A stretch of DNA of 64,000 nucleotides, from assembly GCF_013131805.1 (NCBI RefSeq), contig NZ_JABJRC010000005.1, positions 186,001-250,000 on the forward strand. Reading direction: 5' to 3'. Source of the stretch: Kribbella sandramycini (GTDB taxonomy: Bacteria > Actinomycetota > Actinomycetes > Propionibacteriales > Kribbellaceae). The notes under the pieces are model-generated. The model made no database searches. It had not been told where the DNA came from and was given only the letters and a program-made list of their open reading frames with translations. Position 1 is the stretch's first letter, and every line of letters begins with the position of its first letter. Made by a program: the position numbers and the translations under genes. Below, piece by piece: positions 24,784-33,947 of this stretch.

Positions 24784-26469
24784 TCAGAACAGCCGGCGCG
24801 CACTCGCCAGTGAGCCGCCGAACGACGTCACGAAGTTGCTGAGCGACTCACCGATGTCGGAGAGGTGCCAGTCCGCCGGGCCGGAGTACCAGCCGATACC
24901 GGCGTCCGGGTCGTCGTCGTCATCGGTCGCGGCGATCTCGGCCGCCCACTTCTCGGTCAGCCCGAGGACGGCGGCGTACGGCAGGCAGCGGGACGCGAAC
25001 TCGAGCCGGTGCGTCTGCGGCAGGTTCGCCGAGGTCTCGTCGGTCAGGTAGCGCTGCAGCCCGGCCACCCGGCCCAGAACCGCCGCACCGCGCGCGGTAC
25101 GCGCCGGAGCGACCTGACCGACCAGTGCGAGCGCCAGACCGGCCAGGATCAGCGCGAAGCCGACCAGACCGAACTTGCTCACGATGGCCAGCACGATCGT
25201 CAGTACGACACCCGCACCCGCCAGCACCACACCCGCCGTCGTCCAGCGATTCCGCACGGCGTCCGGGCGGCTGGCGAACCAGCCCTGTGTGACGACGTCG
25301 GCGTACAGCTGCTCGCGAACCAGCCCGAGCCGCGGCCGCAGCGCCGAGCCGAGCTCGGAGACGACAACCGTGTCACCGTCGGCGAACACCGCATCCAGCA
25401 AGGCCTTCTCGTACGGCAGCAGCTCCGGACCGCCCTGGTGCTGGCGGTGCAGCTCCCAGTCCAGACGGCCGAACTGGGACTGCCGCGGCAGCTCCACGAT
25501 GGTCAGGTAGTTCCGAACGGCCAGATCGAGCAGCGTGGCGGTGATGTCTACGACGTCGGCCGTCTCGTCGACCACCGTGCCCACCTGGCCGGGACGAATC
25601 CCATCGGGCGCGGCGAACTGCGGACCGTCGGCGCCCTCCAGCACCGGACGCTCCGGAGCGCCCGCACCGACCTTGCCCGCGTCCCGGCCGCGGAGGAACC
25701 ACAGCCCGGCCGCACCGAGCAGACCGAGCCCGAGCACCAGCACTGCCAGCCCCAGCGTGCTGGAGTCGACGGTGAACGCATGCCCCAGCGTCCAGCGCGT
25801 CTTGTACGTCGCATTCGGCTGAACCGTCGCCTCGGAGCTCAGCCCGGTCAGGAACGTCAGCCGGCCACCAGCCGGTACGCCGTTCTGCTGGATCTCCAGC
25901 TCGGCCGACTCGGCCAGCTGCGACGAGGTGCACGGCATCCCGGAGCCGGGACGCCCGGCGAAGCAGGTCACCCAGGTCGCGAACGGGACGTTGACCGAGA
26001 CCAGCGCCCGCGGCACCGCGGTCGAGAAGCCCTGCACGATCGGCCAGCTCACCTCGCGGCCCTCGGTGGACTCGGCCACCACGTTGTCCACGGTGTAGCT
26101 GTAGACGACGGTGGTCTGACCGGAGACGTTCACCGTGATCCGGCGGCCGTCGTCGGTGCTCTCGTTGCTCAGCCCCTGCGCGGGCTGCCCGTTCACGGTC
26201 GCGGTGACGTCGCTGACGTCGTACGTCCGGTCCCGCTCGGAGTCGGCGCGGACCCGGGTGGCCAGCGTCCGGCTGAACGTCGAACCGCCAGCGGTCAGGT
26301 CAACGGTCTCCTTGACCGTCAGCTTCCCGTCCTTGGACAGCGTGGCCTGGGCGGAGTACGCCGAGATCCGGTCGTCCGCGGCGTGCGCGGGCAACGTGCT
26401 GAAGGCAACGATCGGTACGGTCAGGCAACTCAGCAGGGCAGCCGGGAGGAGGCGGCGCTTCAGTGACAT
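24784..26469 (-). CDS. DUF2207 predicted membrane protein, copy 2
   Basis: 561-residue paralog of the DUF2207 protein at 19952-21631: signal peptide (MSLKRRLLPAALLSCLTVP...), extracytoplasmic domain ('ISAYSAQATLSKDGKLTVKE'), a membrane helix near residue 240, the conserved cytoplasmic 'LLDLAVRNYLTIVELPRQSQ' region, a hydrophobic hairpin about 408-452 and a C-terminal tail ending in the same 'WYSGPADWHLSDIGESL' type motif as copy 1 (WYRGPSGWHLQNLPDSL). Divergent from metallopeptidase D with 76 bases between starts. Function unknown. Confidence 0.85.
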   Translation of the reverse strand: MSLKRRLLPAALLSCLTVPIVAFSTLPAHAADDRISAYSAQATLSKDGKLTVKETVDLTAGGSTFSRTLATRVRADSERDRTYDVSDVTATVNGQPAQGLSNESTDDGRRITVNVSGQTTVVYSYTVDNVVAESTEGREVSWPIVQGFSTAVPRALVSVNVPFATWVTCFAGRPGSGMPCTSSQLAESAELEIQQNGVPAGGRLTFLTGLSSEATVQPNATYKTRWTLGHAFTVDSSTLGLAVLVLGLGLLGAAGLWFLRGRDAGKVGAGAPERPVLEGADGPQFAAPDGIRPGQVGTVVDETADVVDITATLLDLAVRNYLTIVELPRQSQFGRLDWELHRQHQGGPELLPYEKALLDAVFADGDTVVVSELGSALRPRLGLVREQLYADVVTQGWFASRPDAVRNRWTTAGVVLAGAGVVLTIVLAIVSKFGLVGFALILAGLALALVGQVAPARTARGAAVLGRVAGLQRYLTDETSANLPQTHRLEFASRCLPYAAVLGLTEKWAAEIAATDDDDDPDAGIGWYSGPADWHLSDIGESLSNFVTSFGGSLASARRLF

Positions 26470-26545
26470 GGGTTGAGAGTAGTCTCGTGCCGGTTCGTCC
26501 AGGCAAATCGTCCAGCCACAGCCCAGTCACAGGAGGACAAGACCG

Positions 26546-27670
26546 GTGAGCAGCCCGTACGGCGGTCCCCAGGACCAGCGGCTCGGTCCCCCACCCGGTG
26601 TGCTCCCGCCGCCGCAGGCCTCCCCGTGGCAGCAGCAGGGCCAGTACGCCGGGCCTCCGCAGGGCCAGTTCCCGCCGCAGGGGCAGTACCAGCAGTTCCA
26701 GCAGCAGCCGGGCCAGTGGGCGCAGCCGTACTACGGGCCGCCCGGTGGGCAGTTCAACGGCTTCCAGCCGCCGCCGCGCCGGAACAACACGGTCAAGCTG
26801 CTGGTGTTCGGGTTCGTGATGCTGGTCTTCGTCGGCGTGTCGCTGGCTGTCATCGGCGCGCTGCTCGGCCGCGGTGGCGACTCTGCCGCCGGCCCGGGGC
26901 TGGGCGGCCCCTCGATCGTGCCGACGCCGACGACGAACCCGCAGCAGGGCTCCGCCGAGGACTTTCTGCTGAACGCGAAGATCTACCGGACCGGACCGCT
27001 TCCGGAGCAGGACTGCAAGGCCGAGAAGCTCGGCGACGGCAGCCTGGCCGCGCAGAAGGTCTACTACGAGAAGCTGTTCGCCTGCCTGAACGAGGCGTGG
27101 CGGCCGATCTTCAAGGAGATCGGCGAGGAGAAGCCCGACCCGGGTCTCGTGGTCTTCGACAAGCCCGTCGTCACTCCGTGTGGCAGTTTCGCGCCGTTGT
27201 CCGGCCGCGTGCTCGCGTTCTACTGCTACGGCAACAACGTGATGTACACCGACGTGCAGCAGATGAACAAGGCCTTCGGCCCGCAGCAGGACCTCGCGTA
27301 CCTGATGACGATCGCCCACGAGTACGGACACCACGTGCAGGGCATCAGCCGGACGTTCTACGCCCGGATGGCCTACCTGCAGGAGCACCCGGAGAAGAAG
27401 CTGGACTCCTCGCGCCGCAACGAGCTGCAGGCGTCCTGCTACGCCGGTGTGTTCAGCAAGGCCGTCGAGAAGTCGTACCCGTTGACCGCGCGGATGGACG
27501 AGTTCAAGGAGCAGTCCAGCAACAGCTTCGGCGAATCGCCGAAGACGCCGGAGGACGAGCGCACGCACGGTCTGGCCACCAGCCAGGGCTTCTGGATCCA
27601 GAACGGCTTCAACGTCGGCTCCAACAAGGCCTGCAACACCTTCGCCGCACCAGCTGATCTGGTGAAGTAG
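26546..27670 (+). CDS. Membrane-anchored neutral zinc metallopeptidase (paralog D)
   Basis: 374-residue paralog with a Gln/Pro-rich tail, one membrane helix (about residues 90-112), a short linker and a catalytic domain with HEYGH at His258-His262 and 'RRNELQASCYAGVF'. It is the most typical YpfJ-like member. GTG at 26546 is preceded by AGGAGG. It is divergent from DUF2207 copy 2 and lies 61 bases upstream of the Pls-like synthetase gene on the same strand. Confidence 0.87.
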   Translation: MSSPYGGPQDQRLGPPPGVLPPPQASPWQQQGQYAGPPQGQFPPQGQYQQFQQQPGQWAQPYYGPPGGQFNGFQPPPRRNNTVKLLVFGFVMLVFVGVSLAVIGALLGRGGDSAAGPGLGGPSIVPTPTTNPQQGSAEDFLLNAKIYRTGPLPEQDCKAEKLGDGSLAAQKVYYEKLFACLNEAWRPIFKEIGEEKPDPGLVVFDKPVVTPCGSFAPLSGRVLAFYCYGNNVMYTDVQQMNKAFGPQQDLAYLMTIAHEYGHHVQGISRTFYARMAYLQEHPEKKLDSSRRNELQASCYAGVFSKAVEKSYPLTARMDEFKEQSSNSFGESPKTPEDERTHGLATSQGFWIQNGFNVGSNKACNTFAAPADLVK

Positions 27671-27719
27671 CCGCGGTCCATTGGTCGTTCAGCGTTTCTG
27701 GAGCGTTAACCCCGCGAAG

Positions 27720-27725
27720 TAAGAT
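27720..27725 (+). promoter_or_regulatory. -10 box of the Pls-like gene, predicted leaderless
   Basis: TAAGAT ends six bases before the GTG start at 27732, so transcription would begin at or next to the start codon. No good -35 is seen and no Shine-Dalgarno precedes the gene, which agrees with a leaderless mRNA. Confidence 0.4.
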
Positions 27726-27731
27726 CCGCCC

Positions 27732-30700
27732 GTGACGTTGCGACGCGGGGACCTGGCGCCGGCGGCGCGGACGCTGGTGGACGTATTGCAGGACACGGCC
27801 GCCAAGTACGCCGACGAGCCGGCGCTGGACGACGGCAGCGTCAGCCTGAGCTACCGCGAACTGCTGGACCAGGTGGCCAAGTTCGCGGGCCGGTTGACCG
27901 CTGCGGGGATCGGCCCGGGCGACCGCGTCGGCGTCCGGATCTCGTCCGGTCACAACGACCTGTACGTCGCCATCCTCGGCACACTGCAGGCCGGCGCGGC
28001 GTACGTGCCGGTCGACGCCGACGACCCCGACGAACGCGCAGAACTGGTGTTCGGTGAGGCCGACGTCGCTGCGACCGTAGGCGACGAGCTGGAGCTCACC
28101 GTCCTGCGCGTGCAGCCCGCACCGGTCGTAGCCAACGACAACGCGGACGGCTACTCCGACTACCCGTACTCCGCCCGCATGGACGACCCCGGCACGTCGG
28201 CGCCCCCGCGCGCCCAGGACGGGCCGGAGCCGACGGACGACGCGTGGATCATCTTCACCTCCGGCTCGACCGGCGTCCCCAAGGGCGTCGCGGTGTCGCA
28301 CCGGTCCGCCGCAGCCTTCGTGGACGCCGAAGCCCGGCTGTTCCTGCAGCAGGAGCCGATCGGCCCGGACGACCGGGTGCTGGCCGGGCTGTCGGTCGCG
28401 TTCGACGCGTCCTGTGAGGAGATGTGGCTGGCCTGGCGGCACGGCGCTTGTCTGGTGCCCGCACCGCGGTCGCTGGTCCGCAGCGGGATGGACCTCGGCC
28501 CCTGGTTGGTCGCGCAGGGCATCACGATCGTTTCGACCGTGCCGACGCTCGCTGCGCTCTGGCCGGCCGACGCACTCGACCAGGTCCGGCTGCTGATCTT
28601 CGGCGGCGAGGCATGCCCGCCGGAGCTGGCCGAGCGGCTCGCCGTCGACGGCCGCGAGGTCTGGAACACGTACGGCCCGACCGAGGCGACTGTGGTCGCG
28701 TGTGGCGCCCAGCTGACCGGCGAGGGCCCGGTCCGGATCGGTCTGCCGCTGGACGGCTGGGACCTCGCCGTGGTGGATGCCGAAGGCAACGAAGTTGCCG
28801 AGGGCGGGATCGGGGAGCTGATCATCGGCGGCGTCGGCCTGGCCCGCTACCTCGATCCGGCCAAGGATGCGGAGAAGTTCGCGCCGATGCCCAGCCTGGG
28901 TTGGGAGCGCGCGTACCGCAGCGGCGACCTGGTCAAGAACGAGGCGGCCGGTCTGCTGTTCCAGGGCCGCGCCGACGAGCAGATCAAACTCGGCGGTCGC
29001 CGGATCGAGCTCGGTGAGGTGGACGCCGCGCTGCAGGCGCTGCCTGGAGTCTCCGGTGCCGCTGCCGCAGTCCGGTCCAGTGCGGCGGGTAACCAGCTAC
29101 TGGTCGGGTACGTCGTCCCGGAGGAACCGGAGTCTTTCGAAAAGGCCGGAGCGACCGAGCGACTGCGGGAGGCGTTGCCGGCCGCGCTGGTCCCGCTGCT
29201 GGCGATCGTGGACACCCTGCCGACTCGCACGTCCGGCAAGGTCGACCGGAACGCACTGCCATGGCCGCTACCCGGGATGGAGACCGACGGCCCTGCAGCC
29301 GAGCTGGAGGGCACTGCGGGCTGGCTGGCCGACCGGTGGACCAAGGTGCTCGGTGCGACGGTCACTGGGCCCGATAACGACTTCTTCCTGCACGGCGGCG
29401 GCAGTCTGGCCGCTGCACAGCTGGTGTCCGCGCTGCGCGAGCGCTACCCAGAGGTGACGGTCGCCGACATCTACGAGTACCCGCGGCTCGGCGCGCTGGC
29501 CGACCGGCTGGACGAGTCCGCCCCGGTCCTGGCCGAGCCGGTCGAGCTGCGCGACATCCGGCCGACGCCGAAGGGCACGCAGCTGCTGCAGACCGCGCTG
29601 ACGCTGGTGCTGCAAACGGTGGTCGGCGTCCGCTGGCTGGTCTATCTGTTCACGCTGAACAACCTGCTCGATGAGTTCGCCGGTCCGCTGCCCTGGATCC
29701 GGACCGTCTCGTGGTGGTGGATCCTGGCCGGCTGGCTGCTACTGATCACCCCTGCGGGCCGGATGGGGATCGCCGTCGTCGGTGCGCGAATCCTGCTTCG
29801 CGGTCTCCAGCCCGGCGTCTACCCGCGCGGCGGCAACGTGCATGTCCGGCTCTGGGCCGCCGAGAACCTCGCGGACGCCGCCGGCGCGGCCAACCTGGCC
29901 GGTGCGCCCTGGATCGCGTACTACGCCCGTGCGCTCGGCGCCAAGATCGGCAAGGGCGTCGACCTGCACACCCTGCCGCCGGTGACCGGCATGCTGACCA
30001 TGGGCCGCGGCGCCTCGATCGAGCCCGAGGTCGACCTGGCCGGTTACTGGATCGACGGCGACCAGCTGCACGTCGGCGCCGTCAGCGTCGGCGCCGATGC
30101 AGTGGTCGGCTCACGCAGCACGCTGCTCCCCGGCGCCGAGGTGGGCCGTAGCGCCGAGATCATGGCCGGGTCGGCGGTTTCGGGCAAGGTCCCGGCCAAC
30201 GAGCGCTGGTCCGGCAGTCCGGCAGTGCGGATCGGTCGCGCACGGCACCCGTGGCCCGAGGAGCGGCCGGCCCGGGCGCCATGGTGGGTGGCGGCGTACG
30301 GCGCGCAGTCCGCGGTGATGTCCTTGTTGCCGGTCGCAGCCGCGGCCGCTGCGCTGCTCGTCCTGGGCAACGCGCTGCATGGCACCCAAACGCTCGGCGA
30401 GGCCGCAGTCCAGGCGCTGATCGCCGTTCCGCTGATGACGCTGGTCGGCTTTGTGACCCTCGCCGTCCTGACGCTGATCGGCGTCCGGCTGCTCGGCATC
30501 GGCATCAAGCCCGGCCACTACCCGGTCCGCAGCCGGATCGGTTGGCAGGTCTGGGCGACCGAACGCCTGCTGGACTCCGCGCGCACGCTGCTGTTCCCGC
30601 TCTACGCCAGCCTCGCGACGCCGTGGTGGCTACGGACGCTCGGCGCGAAGATCGGCCGGGACGTCGAAGCCTCGACCGTCCTGCTGCTGCCGAAGATGAC

Positions 30701-31664
30701 CACAGTCGGCGAGGGCGCGTTCCTGGCCGACGACACGATGATCGCGTCGTACGAGCTCGGTGGCGGCTGGCTGCACGTGGCCGGCGCGAAGGTCGGCAAG
30801 CGCGCCTTCCTGGGCAACTCCGGGATGACTGCGCCCGGCCGGTCGGTCCCGAAGAACGGTCTGGTCGCGGTGCTGTCGGCGGCGCCGAAGAAGTCGAAGG
30901 CCGGGACGTCGTGGCTCGGCTCGCCGCCCGTGAAGCTCCGCCGGCAGGCCGTCGCGGGCGACCAGAGCCGGACGTTCAACCCGCCGTTCAAGCTCAAGGT
31001 CGCGCGGGCGCTGGTGGAGCTGTGCCGGTTCGTCCCGATGATGTGCACGGTGCTGATCGCGCTCGGCGTCCTGTTCGCTCTGCAGGCGCTCGACATCTGG
31101 CTGGGCCCGTGGTGGGCGCTGGTGCTGTCCGGTGCGGTCATTCTGGCCGCCGGCGCGGTCGCCGGCGGGATGGCGACGGTGGCCAAGTGGGTCATCGTCG
31201 GCCGGACGCGCGCCGTCGAGTACCCGCTGTGGAGCTCGTTCGTCTGGCGGAACGAGGTCGTGGACAGTTTCGTCGAGCTGGTCGCCGCCCCCTGGTTCGC
31301 GAACGCCGCGGCCGGTACGCCGGTGCTGGCGCTCTGGCTGCGCTCTCTCGGGGCCAAGGTCGGCAAGGGCGTTTGGTGCGAGACGTACTGGTTACCGGAG
31401 GCCGATCTGATCACTTTGGGCGACGGGGCAACGGTGAATCGCGGTTGTGTGCTGCAGACACATCTATTTCATGATCGAGTGCTCTCCATGAGCACTGTCA
31501 CCTTCGGGCCCGGAGCAACGCTCGGACCGCACGGCATCGTCCTGCCTGCGGCGTCAGTAGGTGCGGGGGCTACTATCGGCCCGGTGTCTCTCGTGATGCG
31601 TGGTGAAGGCGTGCCGGACGGCACGCGCTGGGCCGGGAACCCGATCGCCCCCTGGCAGGGCTGA
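27732..31664 (+). CDS. Pls/PosA-type non-ribosomal peptide synthetase (poly-amino-acid synthetase-like)
   Basis: 1310-residue membrane enzyme with the layout of epsilon-poly-L-lysine synthetase (Pls, about 1319 residues). Adenylation domain: 'IIFTSGSTGVPKGVAVSH' (173-190), NTYGPTEA (312-319), YRSGDL (395-400), core Lys503 in TSGKVDRN. Thiolation domain: FFLHGGGSLAAAQ with phosphopantetheine Ser558. Then three repeats, each with two membrane helices and a left-handed beta-helix/hexapeptide-like domain (about 730-835, 968-1065, 1205-1300), corresponding to the C1-C3 domains said to form isopeptide bonds. No thioesterase or ordinary condensation domain. By-eye alignment to GrsA gives pocket residues D-A-E-S-I-G-T-V-V-K, close to a published lysine code, so a basic amino acid is the favoured substrate. 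Directly followed by an M1 aminopeptidase gene. Confidence 0.9.
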   Translation: MTLRRGDLAPAARTLVDVLQDTAAKYADEPALDDGSVSLSYRELLDQVAKFAGRLTAAGIGPGDRVGVRISSGHNDLYVAILGTLQAGAAYVPVDADDPDERAELVFGEADVAATVGDELELTVLRVQPAPVVANDNADGYSDYPYSARMDDPGTSAPPRAQDGPEPTDDAWIIFTSGSTGVPKGVAVSHRSAAAFVDAEARLFLQQEPIGPDDRVLAGLSVAFDASCEEMWLAWRHGACLVPAPRSLVRSGMDLGPWLVAQGITIVSTVPTLAALWPADALDQVRLLIFGGEACPPELAERLAVDGREVWNTYGPTEATVVACGAQLTGEGPVRIGLPLDGWDLAVVDAEGNEVAEGGIGELIIGGVGLARYLDPAKDAEKFAPMPSLGWERAYRSGDLVKNEAAGLLFQGRADEQIKLGGRRIELGEVDAALQALPGVSGAAAAVRSSAAGNQLLVGYVVPEEPESFEKAGATERLREALPAALVPLLAIVDTLPTRTSGKVDRNALPWPLPGMETDGPAAELEGTAGWLADRWTKVLGATVTGPDNDFFLHGGGSLAAAQLVSALRERYPEVTVADIYEYPRLGALADRLDESAPVLAEPVELRDIRPTPKGTQLLQTALTLVLQTVVGVRWLVYLFTLNNLLDEFAGPLPWIRTVSWWWILAGWLLLITPAGRMGIAVVGARILLRGLQPGVYPRGGNVHVRLWAAENLADAAGAANLAGAPWIAYYARALGAKIGKGVDLHTLPPVTGMLTMGRGASIEPEVDLAGYWIDGDQLHVGAVSVGADAVVGSRSTLLPGAEVGRSAEIMAGSAVSGKVPANERWSGSPAVRIGRARHPWPEERPARAPWWVAAYGAQSAVMSLLPVAAAAAALLVLGNALHGTQTLGEAAVQALIAVPLMTLVGFVTLAVLTLIGVRLLGIGIKPGHYPVRSRIGWQVWATERLLDSARTLLFPLYASLATPWWLRTLGAKIGRDVEASTVLLLPKMTTVGEGAFLADDTMIASYELGGGWLHVAGAKVGKRAFLGNSGMTAPGRSVPKNGLVAVLSAAPKKSKAGTSWLGSPPVKLRRQAVAGDQSRTFNPPFKLKVARALVELCRFVPMMCTVLIALGVLFALQALDIWLGPWWALVLSGAVILAAGAVAGGMATVAKWVIVGRTRAVEYPLWSSFVWRNEVVDSFVELVAAPWFANAAAGTPVLALWLRSLGAKVGKGVWCETYWLPEADLITLGDGATVNRGCVLQTHLFHDRVLSMSTVTFGPGATLGPHGIVLPAASVGAGATIGPVSLVMRGEGVPDGTRWAGNPIAPWQG

Positions 31665-33017
31665 ATGGTCTTCCGTTCCACCGGACAGGCCGGAGCGTCG
31701 TCCGCAGGCGACCCCTACACGCCCAACCACGGCAACGGCGGCTACCACGTCGAGTCGTACGAGCTCGACCTCGACTATCGCGTCAACAGCAACCGGCTGA
31801 CCGGCAAGGCCAGCATCACCGCTGTGGCCGAGCAGGCGCTGTCCCGGTTCGCGCTGGACCTGTCCGGCCTGCGGGTCTCCAAGGTGACCATCAACGGCCG
31901 CCGGGTGCAGCGGTTCACCCAGCGCTCCGGCAAGCTGCACATCACGCCGTCGAGCACCCTGATGGACGGCGCCGAGTTCGTCGTCGACATCCAGTACAAC
32001 GGGAACCCGAAACCCGAGGACAGCCCGTGGGGCGGCCTCGGGTGGGACGAGCTGACCGAAGGGGTCATCGTCGCCAGCCAGCCCAGCGGCGCGGCGACCT
32101 GGTTCCCCTGTAACGACTACCCCGGCGACAAGGCGCACTACCGGATCACGATCACCACGGACTCGCCGTACCACGCGCTCGCGAACGGCCGGCTGGTGTC
32201 ACGGCGGGTCAAGGCCAGCCGAACGACGTGGGTCTACGACCAGGCCGCGCCGATGGCGACGTACTTGGCGACTGTGCAGATCGGCCGGTACGACGCGGTC
32301 GACCTGGCGACCGCACCGGTCACTACGCGGGCCCTGCTGCCCGCGGGCCAACTGCGCGAGTTCAAGCACGACTTCGGTCGGCAGCAGGACATGATGAAGC
32401 TGTTCTGCCGGCTGTTCGGCTCCTACCCGTTCGGCGGCTACACGGTCGTCGTCACGGACGACGACCTGGAGATCCCGCTCGAGGCCCAGGGCATCTCCGT
32501 CTTCGGCAGCAACCACGTCGACGGCAAGCGGACGGCGGAGCGGCTGGTAGCCCACGAGCTGGCACACCAGTGGTTCGGGAACAGTCTGACGCCGTCTGCC
32601 TGGCAGGACATCTGGCTGAACGAAGGCTTTGCCTGCTACGCCGAGTGGCTGTGGTCGGAGGAGTCCGGCGGTCTGAGTGCCGACCAGCAGGTGTCGAAGG
32701 CCCATACCCGGCTGCGCGGTCTGCCGCAGGACCTCCTGTTGTCAGACCCAGGGCCGGAGCTGATGTTCGACGACCGGCTCTACAAGCGCGGCGCGATCAC
32801 TCTGCACGCGCTGCGGCTCCACCTCGGCGACGACGCGTTCTTCGAGCTGTTGCGCAGCTGGACCAAGAAGTACCGGCACGGCTCGGTCACGACGGCCGAT
32901 TTCGTCGCCCAGGCTGCGCAGTTCTCCGCTGACCAAGAGGCGCTGCGCGAACTGTTCGCGGTCTGGCTGGGCGGCTACGAGCTCCCTGCACTGCCTCGGC
33001 GAGCGCGTAAGCGCTAA
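31665..33017 (+). CDS. M1-family zinc aminopeptidase next to Pls-like synthetase
   Basis: 450-residue gluzincin. Zinc site HELAHQWFGN (His297, His301) with Glu320 in WLNEGFACY, spaced as the family requires; the exopeptidase loop usually GAMEN is LEAQG here. No signal peptide or membrane segment. The ATG follows the synthetase stop with no gap, so expression is coupled. Known degraders of epsilon-poly-lysine in producer strains (Pld) are zinc aminopeptidases, hence a role in trimming, recycling or self-protection against the Pls product is inferred. It overlaps the convergent LysR gene by four bases. Confidence 0.9.
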   Translation: MVFRSTGQAGASSAGDPYTPNHGNGGYHVESYELDLDYRVNSNRLTGKASITAVAEQALSRFALDLSGLRVSKVTINGRRVQRFTQRSGKLHITPSSTLMDGAEFVVDIQYNGNPKPEDSPWGGLGWDELTEGVIVASQPSGAATWFPCNDYPGDKAHYRITITTDSPYHALANGRLVSRRVKASRTTWVYDQAAPMATYLATVQIGRYDAVDLATAPVTTRALLPAGQLREFKHDFGRQQDMMKLFCRLFGSYPFGGYTVVVTDDDLEIPLEAQGISVFGSNHVDGKRTAERLVAHELAHQWFGNSLTPSAWQDIWLNEGFACYAEWLWSEESGGLSADQQVSKAHTRLRGLPQDLLLSDPGPELMFDDRLYKRGAITLHALRLHLGDDAFFELLRSWTKKYRHGSVTTADFVAQAAQFSADQEALRELFAVWLGGYELPALPRRARKR

Positions 33018-33877
33018 CCGCGCGCTACCTCGGTGGCCGCCTTCAGGAAGCGTTCTGTCAGCGGTGCACGAGTCGACCAGGCCGCACCGATCCACCAGGT
33101 CGCTGCACGGCCGGGGAGCGGTACGAGCCGCACCTCCCCCGGAGCGATCCGTTCAGCCGACTGTGGGACGACGGCGGGCCCAGCACCGGCCGCAGTCAAC
33201 GCCAACAGGGTCTGTACGTCGCGGGCCTCTTGCAGCACCTCCGGGCGGCAGCCGTGCTCGGCGTACAGGCCGTTGATCTGTGCGGTCAGACCGGGGCCAC
33301 GCTCCGGTACGAGCCGGACGAGCGGCCGCCCGTCCAGCCAGCTCGCCAGGTCGCGCGGAACCGCCTGATCGACCGGCAGCGCCAGCGCCAGCCGGTCCTT
33401 ACGCAGCCGCAGGTGCTCCAACCCAGCGGGCACCGGCAACCGCACAAAACCCACCTGCAGCGCCCCCGACCGCAGCCGCTCGTACTGCGCCTCCGACGAC
33501 ATGTCCTCCAAGGACACCGACACCCGCGGCCACCGGCTCCGGAACAACGCCACCGCCCGCGGCGCCAGCTCGATCCCCGACAACCCGAACCCCACTGCCA
33601 GCGACCCTTCCAGCCCCGCAGCCACCTGCGCAGCACGCCGCTCGAACGCGTCCGCCCGCTCCAGCAACTCCAGAGCGTCCGGAAGTAACGCCTCCCCCGC
33701 CGCAGTCACCCGGGCCCCGTGCCGCCCGCGCACGAACAGCACCGCCCCCACCCGCCGCTCCAACACCTGGATCTGCTTCGTCAACGCGGGCTGACTCATC
33801 GCCAGCTCCGCCGCAGCGCCCCCGTACGTCCGCACCCGAGCAACCACCACAAACGCCCGCAGCAGCCGCAAATCCAT
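33014..33877 (-). CDS. LysR-family transcriptional regulator
   Basis: 287-residue regulator with a classic N-terminal winged helix ('VRTYGGAAAELAMSQPALTK', 'IQVLERRVGAVLFVR') and a two-lobed effector domain. Divergent from the nitrilase-like gene with an inverted repeat between them, so it most likely controls that gene. Effector unknown. Confidence 0.92.
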   Translation of the reverse strand: MDLRLLRAFVVVARVRTYGGAAAELAMSQPALTKQIQVLERRVGAVLFVRGRHGARVTAAGEALLPDALELLERADAFERRAAQVAAGLEGSLAVGFGLSGIELAPRAVALFRSRWPRVSVSLEDMSSEAQYERLRSGALQVGFVRLPVPAGLEHLRLRKDRLALALPVDQAVPRDLASWLDGRPLVRLVPERGPGLTAQINGLYAEHGCRPEVLQEARDVQTLLALTAAGAGPAVVPQSAERIAPGEVRLVPLPGRAATWWIGAAWSTRAPLTERFLKAATEVARG

Positions 33878-33904
33878 AACCCAAGACTATAGAAAGTCGA
33901 CAAA

Positions 33905-33926
33905 CATCCATTGGACGCTATGGATG
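33905..33926. promoter_or_regulatory. LysR-type operator candidate
   Basis: CATCCAT (33905-33911) and ATGGATG (33920-33926) form a perfect inverted repeat with an 8-base spacer between the divergent LysR and nitrilase genes, of the size of a LysR recognition site (T-N11-A type). Confidence 0.5.
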
Positions 33927-33947
33927 CAGGCGGGTTTCGATAGCCGT

